From: Burkholderia sp. MS389
GTDB lineage: Bacteria; Pseudomonadota; Gammaproteobacteria; Burkholderiales; Burkholderiaceae
DNA length: 64,000 bases
NCBI RefSeq assembly: GCF_016899425.1
Contig: NZ_CP045994.1
Span: 2,294,001 to 2,358,000, forward strand
Direction of reading: 5' to 3'
Both the position numbers and the translations under genes were made by a program. The notes under the pieces were generated by a model. The model worked only from the letters and a program-made list of their open reading frames with translations. It had not been told where the DNA came from and searched no databases. Shown piece after piece: positions 23,153-33,428 of this stretch; positions within the stretch are counted from its first letter, which is position 1; the number at the start of each line of letters is the position of its first letter.

Positions 23153-24460
23153 ATGAAAAAAGGTTTTTACACCATCATGGCCGCGCAGTTTTTCTCGTCG
23201 CTGGCCGACAATGCGCTTCTCATCGCCGCCATCGCCCTGCTGAAAGACCTCCACGCCCCCAACTGGATGACACCGCTGCTGAAGCTGTTCTTCGTGTTGT
23301 CGTATGTGGTGTTGGCGGCGTATGTCGGTGCGTTCGCGGATTCGCGTCCGAAGGGCCGCGTGATGTTCATCACCAACTCGATCAAGGTGGTCGGCTGCCT
23401 GATCATGCTGTTCGGCGCGCACCCGCTGATCGCGTACGGGATCGTCGGGTTCGGCGCGGCGGCCTACTCGCCCGCCAAATACGGGATTCTCACCGAGCTG
23501 CTGCCGGCCGACCGGCTGGTCGCCGCGAACGGCTGGATCGAAGGCACGACCGTCAGCTCGATCATTCTCGGCACCGTGCTCGGCGGCGCGCTGATCAGCC
23601 CGCACATCGCGGCGCACGTGATCGCGCACACGCCGGCCTGGATCGGCACGCCCGCCGAAGCCGCGATGGCGATCATCATGGCGATCTACGTGGTCGCCGC
23701 GCTGTTCAACCTGCGCATTCCCGACACGGGCGCCCGCTATCCGAAGCAGGAACGCGGCCCGGTCAAGCTGCTCACCGATTTCGCCGACTGCTTCATGGTG
23801 CTCTGGCGCGACAAGCTCGGCCAGATCTCGCTCGCGGTCACGACGCTGTTCTGGGGAGCGGGCGCGACGCTGCAGTTCATCGTGCTGAAGTGGGCCGAGG
23901 TGTCGCTCAACATGTCGCTGTCCGAAGGCGCGATCCTGCAGGCCGTCGTCGCGGTCGGCGTCGCGGCCGGCGCGATTGCCGCCGCCGCGCGGATTCCGCT
24001 GAAGAAGTCGCTGACCGTGCTGCCCGTCGGCATCATCATGGGCATCGCGGTGATGCTGATGGCGTTCTACACGCGCGACCTGTTCCCGTCGCACTGGGCC
24101 GTGCATTTCGGCCATCTGCGCCTGCCGTTCTACCTGATCGTCGCGTACATCTTCCTGATCGGCGTCGGCGCGCTGTCCGGCTACTTCGTCGTGCCGATGA
24201 ACGCGCTGCTGCAGCATCGCGGCCACGTGCTGCTGTCGGCCGGTCATTCGATCGCGGTGCAGAACTTCAACGAGAACCTGTCGGTGCTCGTGATGCTGTG
24301 CCTGTATGCGGTGCTCGTGTGGCTCGACGTGCCGGTCGGCGTCGTGATCGTGCTGTTCGGTACGTTCGTCTGCCTGACGATGTGGCTCGTGATGCGCCGC
24401 CATCAGGCGAACCAGCGTCAGTTCGACTCGGTCGCGCTGATCGGCGAATCGCGGCACTGA
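23153..24460 (+). CDS. lplT: Lysophospholipid transporter LplT
   Basis: A 435-residue major-facilitator-type inner-membrane protein with about 12 helices. It begins [22 protein letters not shown], the typical LplT start. The family flips lysophospholipids to the inner leaflet for re-acylation. In enterics lplT lies beside aas (acyltransferase/acyl-ACP synthetase), but here thiD follows, so the acyltransferase partner must be elsewhere. The 218-bp upstream gap includes TTATAA near 23053 that could be a -10. Confidence 0.92.
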   Translation: MKKGFYTIMAAQFFSSLADNALLIAAIALLKDLHAPNWMTPLLKLFFVLSYVVLAAYVGAFADSRPKGRVMFITNSIKVVGCLIMLFGAHPLIAYGIVGFGAAAYSPAKYGILTELLPADRLVAANGWIEGTTVSSIILGTVLGGALISPHIAAHVIAHTPAWIGTPAEAAMAIIMAIYVVAALFNLRIPDTGARYPKQERGPVKLLTDFADCFMVLWRDKLGQISLAVTTLFWGAGATLQFIVLKWAEVSLNMSLSEGAILQAVVAVGVAAGAIAAAARIPLKKSLTVLPVGIIMGIAVMLMAFYTRDLFPSHWAVHFGHLRLPFYLIVAYIFLIGVGALSGYFVVPMNALLQHRGHVLLSAGHSIAVQNFNENLSVLVMLCLYAVLVWLDVPVGVVIVLFGTFVCLTMWLVMRRHQANQRQFDSVALIGESRH

Positions 24461-24518
24461 CGCTACACTTCCGGTTTTCGTCCGCCGGCGCCGGTCCTCA
24501 AACCGGCGCGTTGCCCTC

Positions 24519-25328
24519 ATGACGCACCCGATACCCAACCTCCTGACGATCGCCGGCTCCGATTCGGGCGGCGGCGCAGGCATCCAGGCCGACCTGAAGA
24601 CGTTTTCCGCGCTCGGCGCGTACGGCGCGAGCGTGATCACCGCGCTGACCGCGCAGAACACGCGCGGCGTGACGGGCGTGCATGCGCCGGACGCCGCGTT
24701 CGTGACCGCGCAGCTCGACGCGGTGTTCGACGACGTCCGCATCGATGCGGTCAAGATCGGGATGCTCGCGAACGCGGCGATCGTGCAGGCGGTGGCCGAC
24801 GCGCTGCGCCGTTACGCGCCGCGCTTCGTCGTGCTCGACACGGTGATGATCTCGAAGAGTTCGCACGCGCTGCTCGCGCCCGATGCCGTCGCCGCGCTGC
24901 GCGACACGCTGCTGCCGCTCGCGACGGTCGTCACGCCGAATCTGCCCGAAGCGGCCGCGCTGCTGAACGTTGCGCCCGCCACCACCGAAGACGACATGGT
25001 CCGGCAAGGTCAGGCGCTGCTGCAGAGGGGCGCGCGCGCCGTGCTGATGAAGGGCGGCCACCTGCCCGACGCATCCGCGAGCCCCGACTGGCTCGTCGAA
25101 GCGACCCGCACGGTGCGGCTCGACGGCGCGCGCGTGCCGGTCAGCAACACGCACGGCACCGGCTGCACGCTGGCGTCGGCGATCGCCGCGCTGCTGCCGC
25201 AGCAGCCCGATCTGGAAAGCGCGGTGCGGGAAGCCAAGACCTACCTGACCGGCGCGATCGCCGCGAGCGGCCACCTCGACGTCGGCCACGGCGTCGGCCC
25301 GGTCCATCACTTTCACCGCTGGTGGTGA
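24519..25328 (+). CDS. thiD: Hydroxymethylpyrimidine/phosphomethylpyrimidine kinase ThiD
   Basis: ThiD makes two sequential phosphorylations to hydroxymethylpyrimidine diphosphate for thiamine synthesis. The 269-residue ribokinase-type protein has [21 protein letters not shown] at the N-terminus, [26 protein letters not shown], and the GTGCTLASA catalytic/anion-hole motif. No other thiamine gene and no TPP riboswitch are visible nearby, so it appears to be a detached thi gene. Confidence 0.95.
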   Translation: MTHPIPNLLTIAGSDSGGGAGIQADLKTFSALGAYGASVITALTAQNTRGVTGVHAPDAAFVTAQLDAVFDDVRIDAVKIGMLANAAIVQAVADALRRYAPRFVVLDTVMISKSSHALLAPDAVAALRDTLLPLATVVTPNLPEAAALLNVAPATTEDDMVRQGQALLQRGARAVLMKGGHLPDASASPDWLVEATRTVRLDGARVPVSNTHGTGCTLASAIAALLPQQPDLESAVREAKTYLTGAIAASGHLDVGHGVGPVHHFHRWW

Positions 25329-25346
25329 GCGGCCGCTGACGCGGCG

Positions 25347-26312
25347 TCAGCGATCCTGTGCGGCGAACGCCTGCGCGCGCGCCGGCCAGTCGTCGGGCAC
25401 GACGAACCCGCGCGCCGTCTCGCGCCACGTGCCGTCGCCGCCCTTTTCATGGATGCCGATCAGGTCGGGCGCCTCGCGCGTCGCCAGCACGGGCGGCAGT
25501 TCCGGTGCGCTCGCCAGCGGCTCGGGCTCGACACCCGCGCCGGCGGCGACACGTCGCGGCGCCAACCACGCCAGCCGCGGCAATACGCTCCATGCGGCGC
25601 CGTCACGCTGCGCGGCCGCCCACGCCGGCCACTGCGCATGCGTCAGCCAGAAACCGCGCGGGTGATCCGGCGCGATTTCGGCGGATACCGGCGGCACCGG
25701 CGCGCCGTGCGGATGGAACAGCCAGCCCTTGATGAACATCTGCGCGTCGGACGGTGCACCGTAGCCGAGCCGGGCGAAGCCGTCGTGTTCGCCGAGCCGC
25801 AACTGGTGGTCGAGCAGCCGGCTGCGCTTGCGGTCGAACCGGTCGACGAGATTGGGGCCGACGAAGTCGGCGAGCGACGCGCCGTCGCGGACCGGCGCGC
25901 ACAGATAGCACTTCACCGCGAGTTCCCAGTGCAGGCGTCGACCGTCCGGCGCATCGACGAGAAAGTCGACTTCGCCGAGCGTGCGGCCGTTGCTGCGCAG
26001 CGGCAGATTAGCCGCGACGAGCCGCAGCGACGGCCCGTGCGTCAGGAAGTATTCGAGCAGGCATTCGGCATAGCGGCCGAGCCGGGTGGGCCGAAACCCG
26101 TCGAGCGCGCGATGCAGCGGCCCGGGCTGCGCATCGAGCGCGGCGAGCCACGCTTCGACGGCCGCTTGGCCCGCCGCATCCGGCCAGGGGCGCGCGAGCG
26201 GCGCGCCCGGCACCGCGGTGAGCAGGCTCGGGCTGGCCAGCAGCCAACCCAGATCGCGTACCGCGGCGTCGAGCAGCGTATCGACGAACGCGCACGCCGC
26301 GCCGGTCGTCAT
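25347..26312 (-). CDS. DUF1853 family protein
   Basis: A 321-residue soluble protein of unknown function. It includes RDLGWLLASPSLL at the N-terminus, RLGRYAECLLEYFL, GEVDFLVDAP and LHWELAVKCYL; the last two resemble a nuclease-like E-V-D...E-x-K core, an observation rather than a proven activity. It overlaps the udg stop by four bases (ATGA), so it is the last gene of the tsaB-rimI-udg unit. It converges on thiD. Confidence 0.85.
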   Translation of the reverse strand: MTTGAACAFVDTLLDAAVRDLGWLLASPSLLTAVPGAPLARPWPDAAGQAAVEAWLAALDAQPGPLHRALDGFRPTRLGRYAECLLEYFLTHGPSLRLVAANLPLRSNGRTLGEVDFLVDAPDGRRLHWELAVKCYLCAPVRDGASLADFVGPNLVDRFDRKRSRLLDHQLRLGEHDGFARLGYGAPSDAQMFIKGWLFHPHGAPVPPVSAEIAPDHPRGFWLTHAQWPAWAAAQRDGAAWSVLPRLAWLAPRRVAAGAGVEPEPLASAPELPPVLATREAPDLIGIHEKGGDGTWRETARGFVVPDDWPARAQAFAAQDR

Positions 26313-27340
26313 GACCCGGCCGGGCCGTTCGCGCCGCCGCCTTGCGCACGCTGGAACGTGTCACGTGCGAGGCACAGGTCGGCCCACGCCTTCGACTTGT
26401 CCTGCAGGCTGCGCAACAGGTAGGCCGGGTGGTAGGTAACGATCACCGGCACGCCCTCGTACGCATGCACGCGGCCGCGCAGCGATGCGATGCTGGCGTC
26501 CGTCTTCAGCAGCGTCTGCGCGGCAAACCGGCCGAGCGCGACGATCAGCTTCGGCTTCACGAGCGCGACCTGGCGCTGCAGATACGGCTCGCAACTCGCG
26601 ACCTCGTCCGGCTCCGGGTTGCGGTTGCCGGGCGGCCGGCACTTGATCACGTTCGCGATGTACACGTTGTCGCCGCGCTTGAGCGACAGCGACTGCAGCA
26701 TGTTGTCGAGCAGCTTGCCGGCCTGGCCGACGAACGGCTCGCCCTGCTTGTCCTCGTTCTCGCCCGGCGCTTCGCCGATCAGCATCCAGTCCGCTTCGCG
26801 GTCGCCGACGCCGAACACGGTGTTGGCCCGCTTCTCGCACAAGCGGCACAGCGTGCAGTCGGCCACGCGCGCGGCCAGCGCATCCCAGTCGAGCGTGGCG
26901 ACCGGCGTGCCGGCAGGACGCGATTCGGCGAGCGGCGCGGGCGTGGATTCGCCCGGCGGCGCCGCGTCGAACCAGGCGAAATCGTCGTCCGCTGCCGGCG
27001 GCGCATCATCCTTCGGCGCCATCGTATCGGGCGATGCCGCCGATGCAGCTTGCGCAGGCGGGCGATCGCCGTCGTCGACACCGTGCGCCGACACCCGCGA
27101 TTCGCGAGCCGCAGAGGCGCCGGCCGCGCCACGCGCGACGGCCGTCGGCGCATCGTCCTGCACCGGTGCACGCGCTGCCCGCACCGGCCGATCGGCCGCG
27201 ACGGCGGAACCGTCGTCGGTCGCCGCGGTCTGCGCGACGGCAGGCGCGTCGGCTGCCGCGCCTTCGTCCGCGCGCTGCCCGCGCCGCACCCAGATCTGCG
27301 CGAGGCCCAGTTCCTCGAGCGCCGCTTCACCCCACGCCAT
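26309..27340 (-). CDS. Uracil-DNA glycosylase, Fe-S family (type 4)
   Basis: This enzyme excises uracil from DNA. The catalytic core is in residues about 150-343. It has CTLCRLCEKR and two further Cys (IKCRPP, ASCEPYL) for a 4Fe-4S cluster, motif 1 GEAPGENED, and motif 3 TYHPAYLLR. The N-terminal ~140 residues, after a short conserved start (MAWGEAALEELGLAQIWVRR), are an Ala/Pro-rich, probably disordered stretch absent from most type 4 enzymes (about 200-220 residues). It overlaps rimI by 14 bases and the DUF1853 gene by four. Confidence 0.92.
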   Translation of the reverse strand: MAWGEAALEELGLAQIWVRRGQRADEGAAADAPAVAQTAATDDGSAVAADRPVRAARAPVQDDAPTAVARGAAGASAARESRVSAHGVDDGDRPPAQAASAASPDTMAPKDDAPPAADDDFAWFDAAPPGESTPAPLAESRPAGTPVATLDWDALAARVADCTLCRLCEKRANTVFGVGDREADWMLIGEAPGENEDKQGEPFVGQAGKLLDNMLQSLSLKRGDNVYIANVIKCRPPGNRNPEPDEVASCEPYLQRQVALVKPKLIVALGRFAAQTLLKTDASIASLRGRVHAYEGVPVIVTYHPAYLLRSLQDKSKAWADLCLARDTFQRAQGGGANGPAGS

Positions 27341-27827
27341 GTGCGTCCCCCTCGTCCTTGTTCAGCGTCAGACGCATCACGATCGCGTCCTCCCGGCTCC
27401 GATGCTTCGCCGGATAGTAATTCTTGCGCCGGCCGATCGTCACGAAGCCGAAGCGCTCGTACAGATGGATCGCGCGCGGATTCGACGGCCGCACTTCGAG
27501 CAGCATGCCGTCGAGCCCTTCCGCGCGCGAAATGCGCACCGCCTCGCGCAGCAGCGCGAGGCCCGCGCCCGCGTGCTGCGCGACCGGCGCGACGCACAGG
27601 TTCAGCAGATGCATCTCGTCGACCACGGGCATCAGCACGCAATAGCCGACGAGCGAGCCCGTCACGTGCCTCAGGCACACGCCCAGATAGCCGTTGCGCA
27701 GCGAATCCTCGAAGTTGCCGCGGCTCCACGGGAATTCGTACGCGACGTGCTCGATTGCGACGACCTCGTCGAGATCGGCGTCCGTCATCGGCGCCAGATA
27801 GCGGTCGCTCAGCAGGACACCCGTCAT
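27327..27827 (-). CDS. rimI: Ribosomal protein bS18 alanine N-acetyltransferase RimI
   Basis: A 166-residue GNAT enzyme that acetylates the N-terminal Ala of ribosomal protein S18. The acetyl-CoA loop region reads VAPVAQHAGAGLALL. LEVRPSNPRAIHLYERFGF and the ending RKNYYPAKHRSREDAIVMRL are typical of RimI. Its ATG overlaps the tsaB stop (ATGA), and tsaB-rimI is a conserved pair. Confidence 0.95.
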   Translation of the reverse strand: MTGVLLSDRYLAPMTDADLDEVVAIEHVAYEFPWSRGNFEDSLRNGYLGVCLRHVTGSLVGYCVLMPVVDEMHLLNLCVAPVAQHAGAGLALLREAVRISRAEGLDGMLLEVRPSNPRAIHLYERFGFVTIGRRKNYYPAKHRSREDAIVMRLTLNKDEGDAHGVG

Positions 27828-28582
27828 CCCTTCGCTCCGCCCGTCTGCGCGGCCCGTACAGCGAGGCGCTCGGCCGTCGTCTGCGCGACCTTGTCGCGCA
27901 CGTATTCGGGCGCGGCCTGTTCGGCCGGCACCGCTCGCCCGGCGCGGAACGCGCGCAGCGCGGCATGCGCGACCGCCAGCGCATGCGGCAGCGCATCGCC
28001 GTCGATCACGGCCGCCCGCGCGGCGGCCGGCAATTGCGCGCCGAACGCCGCGGCCGCATTGCCGGCGAGCGTAAACGGCGCGTCGGGCACGCCGACGGTC
28101 CCCGGTGCGTCGAGCGACGCCGGATGCAGCGTGCGCCAGTCGCCCGCGCCGTCGTCCCATTCGAAATCCGCCCAGTAGGCTTCGTCCATCCGCGCGTCGA
28201 GCGCGGCGAGCACGCGGGTCGTGCCGGGCGCGCGCAGCCGCGCGTGCTCGGCGCATGCGAGCAGCGTGCCGATCGGCACGACCGGCAGCCCGGCGCCGAA
28301 CGCGAGGCCCTGGGTAATGCCCGTCGCGGTACGCAGGCCCGTGAACGAGCCGGGGCCCGCGCCGAACGCGATCGCGTCGCAGTCGGCGAGCGTCAGCCCG
28401 GATTCGGCGAAGAGTTCCTGGATTGCCGGCAGCACGCGCGTGCTCGACACGGCGCCCGTCGGTTCGTGACGGACCCAGGTTTGCGGAGTGGAAACGGCGT
28501 CATCGGCCGGGGCCGAGCGCAGCAGCGCGACCGAGCAGTATTCGGTCGACGTATCGATGGCGAGGAGCACTGTTTGCGTCAT
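27824..28582 (-). CDS. tsaB: tRNA threonylcarbamoyladenosine biosynthesis protein TsaB
   Basis: TsaB is the scaffold partner of TsaD in forming t6A at position 37 of ANN-decoding tRNAs. The 252-residue ASKHA-type protein starts MTQTVLLAIDTSTEYCSVALL and has the conserved FGAGPGSFTGLRTATG. The ATG at 28582 fits the family N-terminus; another lies three codons upstream. It heads the tightly overlapping tsaB-rimI-udg-DUF1853 set. Confidence 0.94.
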   Translation of the reverse strand: MTQTVLLAIDTSTEYCSVALLRSAPADDAVSTPQTWVRHEPTGAVSSTRVLPAIQELFAESGLTLADCDAIAFGAGPGSFTGLRTATGITQGLAFGAGLPVVPIGTLLACAEHARLRAPGTTRVLAALDARMDEAYWADFEWDDGAGDWRTLHPASLDAPGTVGVPDAPFTLAGNAAAAFGAQLPAAARAAVIDGDALPHALAVAHAALRAFRAGRAVPAEQAAPEYVRDKVAQTTAERLAVRAAQTGGAKG

Positions 28583-28738
28583 GGCCGACATTGTAATGCG
28601 CCGCCCCGCTCCCACGGGCCATCGGGCCCGATCTGTGCGCACGTGCGGCGCCGGCGGCGGTTTGGAAGGATCGCTCGACCCGGCGCGACGGTCCGCTTGT
28701 TAAGATCGGCCGATCTGAAACCCTTACGGAGACACCCG

Positions 28739-29008
28739 ATGAGCGAACTCACCGCCCAATTCGACCAGGCCCAGATCGACGTCAAGCAACTGACGGAACG
28801 GCCGGGCAATCTGACCCTGCTGCGCCTGTACGCGCTCTTCAAGCAGGCGACCGACGGCGACGCGCACGGCGACAAGCCCGGCTTCACCGATATCGTCGGC
28901 AAGTACAAGTACGATGCCTGGGAAGCGCTGAAGGGCACGTCGCCGGACGCGGCGAAGCAGCAGTACGTCGAACTCGTCGAATCGCTGAAAAACGGCACGG
29001 CGTCCTGA
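28739..29008 (+). CDS. Acyl-CoA-binding protein
   Basis: An 89-residue four-helix ACBP that binds and buffers acyl-CoA esters in the cytoplasm. The signature region LYALFKQATDGDAHG is followed by KYKYDAWEALKGTS, covering the Tyr, Lys and Trp positions used for ligand binding. A TAAGAT about 38 bp upstream may be its -10. It is a single gene, divergent from tsaB. Confidence 0.93.
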   Translation: MSELTAQFDQAQIDVKQLTERPGNLTLLRLYALFKQATDGDAHGDKPGFTDIVGKYKYDAWEALKGTSPDAAKQQYVELVESLKNGTAS

Positions 29009-29364
29009 CCAAACCGCCCCCGCCGCAATAGGCAATCAAATCAGTGGCGCAGCGCAGCAAATTTCTTTATAATGCGGCCTGCGTCACCTCCCGCGCTCGG
29101 CTCGAAGCCGTTCCGGCCCGACGCCTCGTAGCGTTAAGCTCCAATCCGGTTTAGAACCTGTCCCCTCCTGCTTCGACCCTTGCGGTCGTCAACTAGGCTG
29201 GCGGCCCCGCTCCAGAAGCGCGCCGCACCCAAAACAGCTTCTAATGCCTCATCCGCCGACGGTTCGGCGGATTGCACCCGTTTCCCGATTTGCTCGCTGA
29301 ATCCGACGACTTGGGTATGCGCGATTGGCGCCGACGTTTCACCCACTGTGTTTCAAGGATTGTT
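29009..29364 (+). promoter_or_regulatory. Promoter and long structured 5' leader of the rhlE-like gene
   Basis: This gene-free 356-bp stretch holds a perfect -10 TATAAT at 29068-29073 with a weak -35, placing transcription start near 29080 and leaving a leader of about 285 nt. A perfect 9-bp hairpin, ATCCGCCGA-CGGT-TCGGCGGAT, is at 29251-29272. AAGGA lies just before the start codon. Long leaders are known on some DEAD-box helicase mRNAs, where they mediate cold or self-regulation; that role here is inference. Confidence 0.5.
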
Positions 29365-30921
29365 ATGACTTCGAGCATCAACTCCAGCCCGCTCAACGCG
29401 ATCGCCGACCAGGCGCTCGGTCTCGACGCCGCCGCCGCACCGGCCGCGGTCGAACCGGCGTCGGACGAGCCGAGCTTCGCGTCGCTCGGGTTGTCGCCGG
29501 AGATCGTCTCCGCGCTGCAGGCCGCCGGCTACGTGAAGCCGACGCCGGTCCAGCAGCGCGCGATTCCGGCCGGCATCGCCGGCCGCGACCTGCTGGTGTC
29601 GAGCCCGACCGGTTCGGGCAAGACCGCCGCATTCATGCTGCCCGCGATCGAACGTTTCGCACAGCTCCAGAAGACGCAGGCGCAGCAGCCGCGCGCGCCG
29701 CGCGACCCGAACCAGGGCGATCGCCGCGCGCGCCGCCCGCAACCCGTCGCGCGCCCGGGCCTGCTCGTGCTGACGCCGACCCGCGAACTGGCGATGCAGG
29801 TCACGACGGCCGCCTCGACGTACGGCAAGCACCTGAAGCGCCTGCGCACGGTCAGCATCCTCGGCGGCGTCGCCTACGGCCAGCAGCTGATGCTGCTCGC
29901 GAAGAACCCGGAAATCCTGGTTGCGACGCCGGGCCGCCTGCTCGATCACCTCGAGCGGGGCCGTATCGACCTGTCCGAACTGAAGATGCTGGTGCTCGAC
30001 GAAGCCGACCGCATGCTCGACATGGGCTTCATCGAAGACATCGAAACGATCGTCGCCGCCACGCCGGAATCGCGCCAGACGATGCTGTTCTCGGCCACGC
30101 TCGACGGCAAGATCGGTTCGCTGACGGGCCGCCTGCTGAAGGACCCGGAGCGCATCGAGATCCAGCAGCGCCTCGAGTCGCGCACGAACATCGCGCAGAC
30201 GGTCCACTACGTCGACGACCGCGATCACAAGGATCGCCTGCTCGATCACCTGTTGCGCGACGACGCGCTCGACCAGGCGATCATCTTCACGGCGACCAAG
30301 ATCGACGCCGACCAGCTCGCCGGCCGTCTCGCCGACGCAGGCTTCGAATCGGCCGCGCTGCACGGCGACCTGCCGCAGGGCGCGCGCAACCGCACGATCC
30401 GTGCGCTGCGCGAGCGCCGCGTGCGCGTGCTGGTGGCGACCGACGTCGCGGCACGCGGCATCGACATCCCGGGCATCACGCACGTGTTCAACTACGACCT
30501 GCCGAAGTTCGCGGAAGACTACGTGCACCGTATCGGCCGTACCGGCCGCGCGGGCCGTTCGGGCACGGCGGTCAGCCTCGTGCACCACGCCGAGCAAGGC
30601 GCGCTCAAGCGCATCGAACGCTTCGTGCGCTCGCCGCTGCCGGTCAACGTGGTCGAAGGTTTCGAGCCGCGCAAGTCGCCCCCGCGTAACGGCGGCACCG
30701 GCGGCCGCGGCCGTCCAGGCGGTGGTAACGGCGGTCGTCGTTTCGGCGGCAAGCCGGGCGGCGGTTATGGCGGCAACGGCAATAGCAGCGGCAACGGTCG
30801 CAGCTACGGCGGCGGCAATGGCGGTGGCTGGAGCGGCAAGCCGGGCGGCAGCCGTGACGGCGGCCCGCGTCGCGACGGCCAGCGCAGCGGCGCCCCGCGC
30901 CGTAGCAATTCGGCATCGTAA
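29365..30921 (+). CDS. rhlE: DEAD-box ATP-dependent RNA helicase, RhlE-like
   Basis: A 518-residue RNA helicase for ribosome assembly and RNA turnover. Motifs in order: Q motif (TPVQQRAIPAG), Walker A SPTGSGKT, PTRELAMQV, DEAD box VLDEADRMLDMG, SAT, then ATDVAARGIDIPG and HRIGRTGRAGRSG. A Gly/Arg/Asn-rich tail from about residue 435 (repeated GGN/GGS) likely binds RNA. The ATG at 29365 follows AAGGA; a longer in-frame ORF beginning at 29272 starts inside the leader and is not conserved-looking. A strong terminator follows. Confidence 0.92.
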   Translation: MTSSINSSPLNAIADQALGLDAAAAPAAVEPASDEPSFASLGLSPEIVSALQAAGYVKPTPVQQRAIPAGIAGRDLLVSSPTGSGKTAAFMLPAIERFAQLQKTQAQQPRAPRDPNQGDRRARRPQPVARPGLLVLTPTRELAMQVTTAASTYGKHLKRLRTVSILGGVAYGQQLMLLAKNPEILVATPGRLLDHLERGRIDLSELKMLVLDEADRMLDMGFIEDIETIVAATPESRQTMLFSATLDGKIGSLTGRLLKDPERIEIQQRLESRTNIAQTVHYVDDRDHKDRLLDHLLRDDALDQAIIFTATKIDADQLAGRLADAGFESAALHGDLPQGARNRTIRALRERRVRVLVATDVAARGIDIPGITHVFNYDLPKFAEDYVHRIGRTGRAGRSGTAVSLVHHAEQGALKRIERFVRSPLPVNVVEGFEPRKSPPRNGGTGGRGRPGGGNGGRRFGGKPGGGYGGNGNSSGNGRSYGGGNGGGWSGKPGGSRDGGPRRDGQRSGAPRRSNSAS

Positions 30922-30976
30922 GCATCTGGGCGGCCCTGCAGCCGCCCCCGCGGATGGGCATCTCGCCCATTCAACC

Positions 30977-31004
30977 AACCGGCGCATCCGCGCCGGTTTT
31001 TTTT
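30977..31004 (+). terminator. Intrinsic terminator of the rhlE-like gene
   Basis: AACCGGCGC-ATCC-GCGCCGGTT forms a perfect 9-bp stem followed by a run of eight T. Confidence 0.9.
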
Positions 31005-31316
31005 CGCCCCACCGCCAATTTCACGATGCAGGAAATTTTTTTGCGTCGTAAAAAATCATGCTGCACGGCACAACCCGTGCGATTGCGGGATAGGAAAACG
31101 CATTTCTTATCTCGAAATGACGAATGCAACCCGTTGATTAAAAACAATTAAAAAATTCCGCACTTCCCGAGCCAGCCCCTGTTTCGCTCCCGCCGATTTG
31201 CCTAGACTCTTATACAAGACTTCGCGAACGGGAACGCATCGCTTCCCCGCCTCGCGAACCGCATCGTCACCGCCAGATTCGGCCCGTCACGCATACATCG
31301 CATCAAGGAGCTCATC
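31005..31316 (+). promoter_or_regulatory. Upstream regulatory region of aceA
   Basis: About 310 bp without a gene, clearly more AT-rich than its surroundings. It contains a dyad CATTTC-N7-GAAATG at 31101-31119, an A/T dyad (TTTTTTTGCGTCGTAAAAAA) near 31040-31060, and a possible -10 TATACA at 31211-31216 about 100 bp before aceA. The dyads could be operators for a glyoxylate-shunt regulator. AAGGAG precedes the aceA ATG. Confidence 0.4.
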
Positions 31317-32624
<1,308 letters not shown>

Positions 32625-32766
32625 CACGCCAGGCGTTACGCCGATGCCCGCCGCGTCTCGCGACGCCGCGGCATCGGCCACCGGAACAACAATCAGGGAG
32701 GAGACGGCAGGCGCGCGAGTCCCATCGCGCAACCGGCCGCGCGGCCTGCGGGCCGCCAGCAACGCT

Positions 32767-32797
32767 GCGCGCCGGCTTCGTCCGGCGCGCCCTTTTT
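32767..32797 (+). terminator. Intrinsic terminator of aceA
   Basis: GCGCGCCGG-CTTCGT-CCGGCGCGC is a perfect 9-bp stem followed by CCTTTTT. It separates aceA from the convergent usp gene. Confidence 0.88.
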
Positions 32798-32834
32798 CCG
32801 ATGCGCAGCCCGCCCCGCCACGGCCGGCGCTGCC

Positions 32835-33269
32835 CTACCGATAGACGATCACCGGAATTTTCGTATGGGTCAGCACGCGCTGCGTCTCGCTGCCGATCAG
32901 CAGGCTGCCGAGCCCGCGGCGTCCGTGGGACGCCATGAAGATCACGTCACACCCGCCGCGTTCGGCCGCCTCGATGATGCCGAGATACGGCGACGGATGC
33001 ACGCTCGTCCACGTGTCGCACGCGACTCCGGCCGCCTTCGCGGCCGCTTCCACCTCGTCGAGATGCGCGCGCGCCTCGCGCTCGCTGCGCGCACGGAAAT
33101 CGGCGGGCGGCTCGATGATCACTTCGGAAAACGGCGAGTACGGGTATTGCGGCAGGCACGCATAGGCCGTGACCTGCGCGCCGACCGCGCGCGCCAGGTC
33201 GATCGCGCCGTCGATCGCCTTTTGCGACAGTTCGGAACCGTCGGTTGGAACGAGGATGTGCCGGAACAT
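32835..33269 (-). CDS. Universal stress protein (UspA family)
   Basis: A 144-residue single-domain Usp. It begins MFRHILVPTDGSELS, with the ATP-site Asp after the first strand. The C-terminal ATP-binding pattern G-2x-G-9x-G-S is intact (HGRRGLGSLLIGSETQRVL), so it probably binds ATP. The start at 33269 is preceded by GGAGG-like bases on the minus strand; a longer ORF adds 35 unrelated residues. It is convergent with aceA; a role in carbon-starvation stress is only suggested by position. Confidence 0.92.
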   Translation of the reverse strand: MFRHILVPTDGSELSQKAIDGAIDLARAVGAQVTAYACLPQYPYSPFSEVIIEPPADFRARSEREARAHLDEVEAAAKAAGVACDTWTSVHPSPYLGIIEAAERGGCDVIFMASHGRRGLGSLLIGSETQRVLTHTKIPVIVYR

Positions 33270-33428
33270 CGCGCCCTCCTTCGTCAATCGCACGCCGCGC
33301 GCCCCGGCTCCGGCCGAGCCGGCCGCGACACCGCGTGCATGCCTCTTACGATTGTAGTGGGTGAAACCGCGCAAGCCGCACCGCCAGCGGGTTCGCCCTC
33401 ATATCGGAAACACGCGGGCGCGCGGCGC

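Noticed and set aside
24461..24518. A TPP riboswitch upstream of thiD
   Set aside because: The gap is only 58 bp and holds a simple GC hairpin; the conserved TPP-riboswitch core is not there.
27827..28642. Longer tsaB start at 28642
   Set aside because: The added 20 residues (Arg/Gly-rich) precede the conserved LLAIDTS start and lie in the promoter gap shared with the acyl-CoA-binding protein gene.
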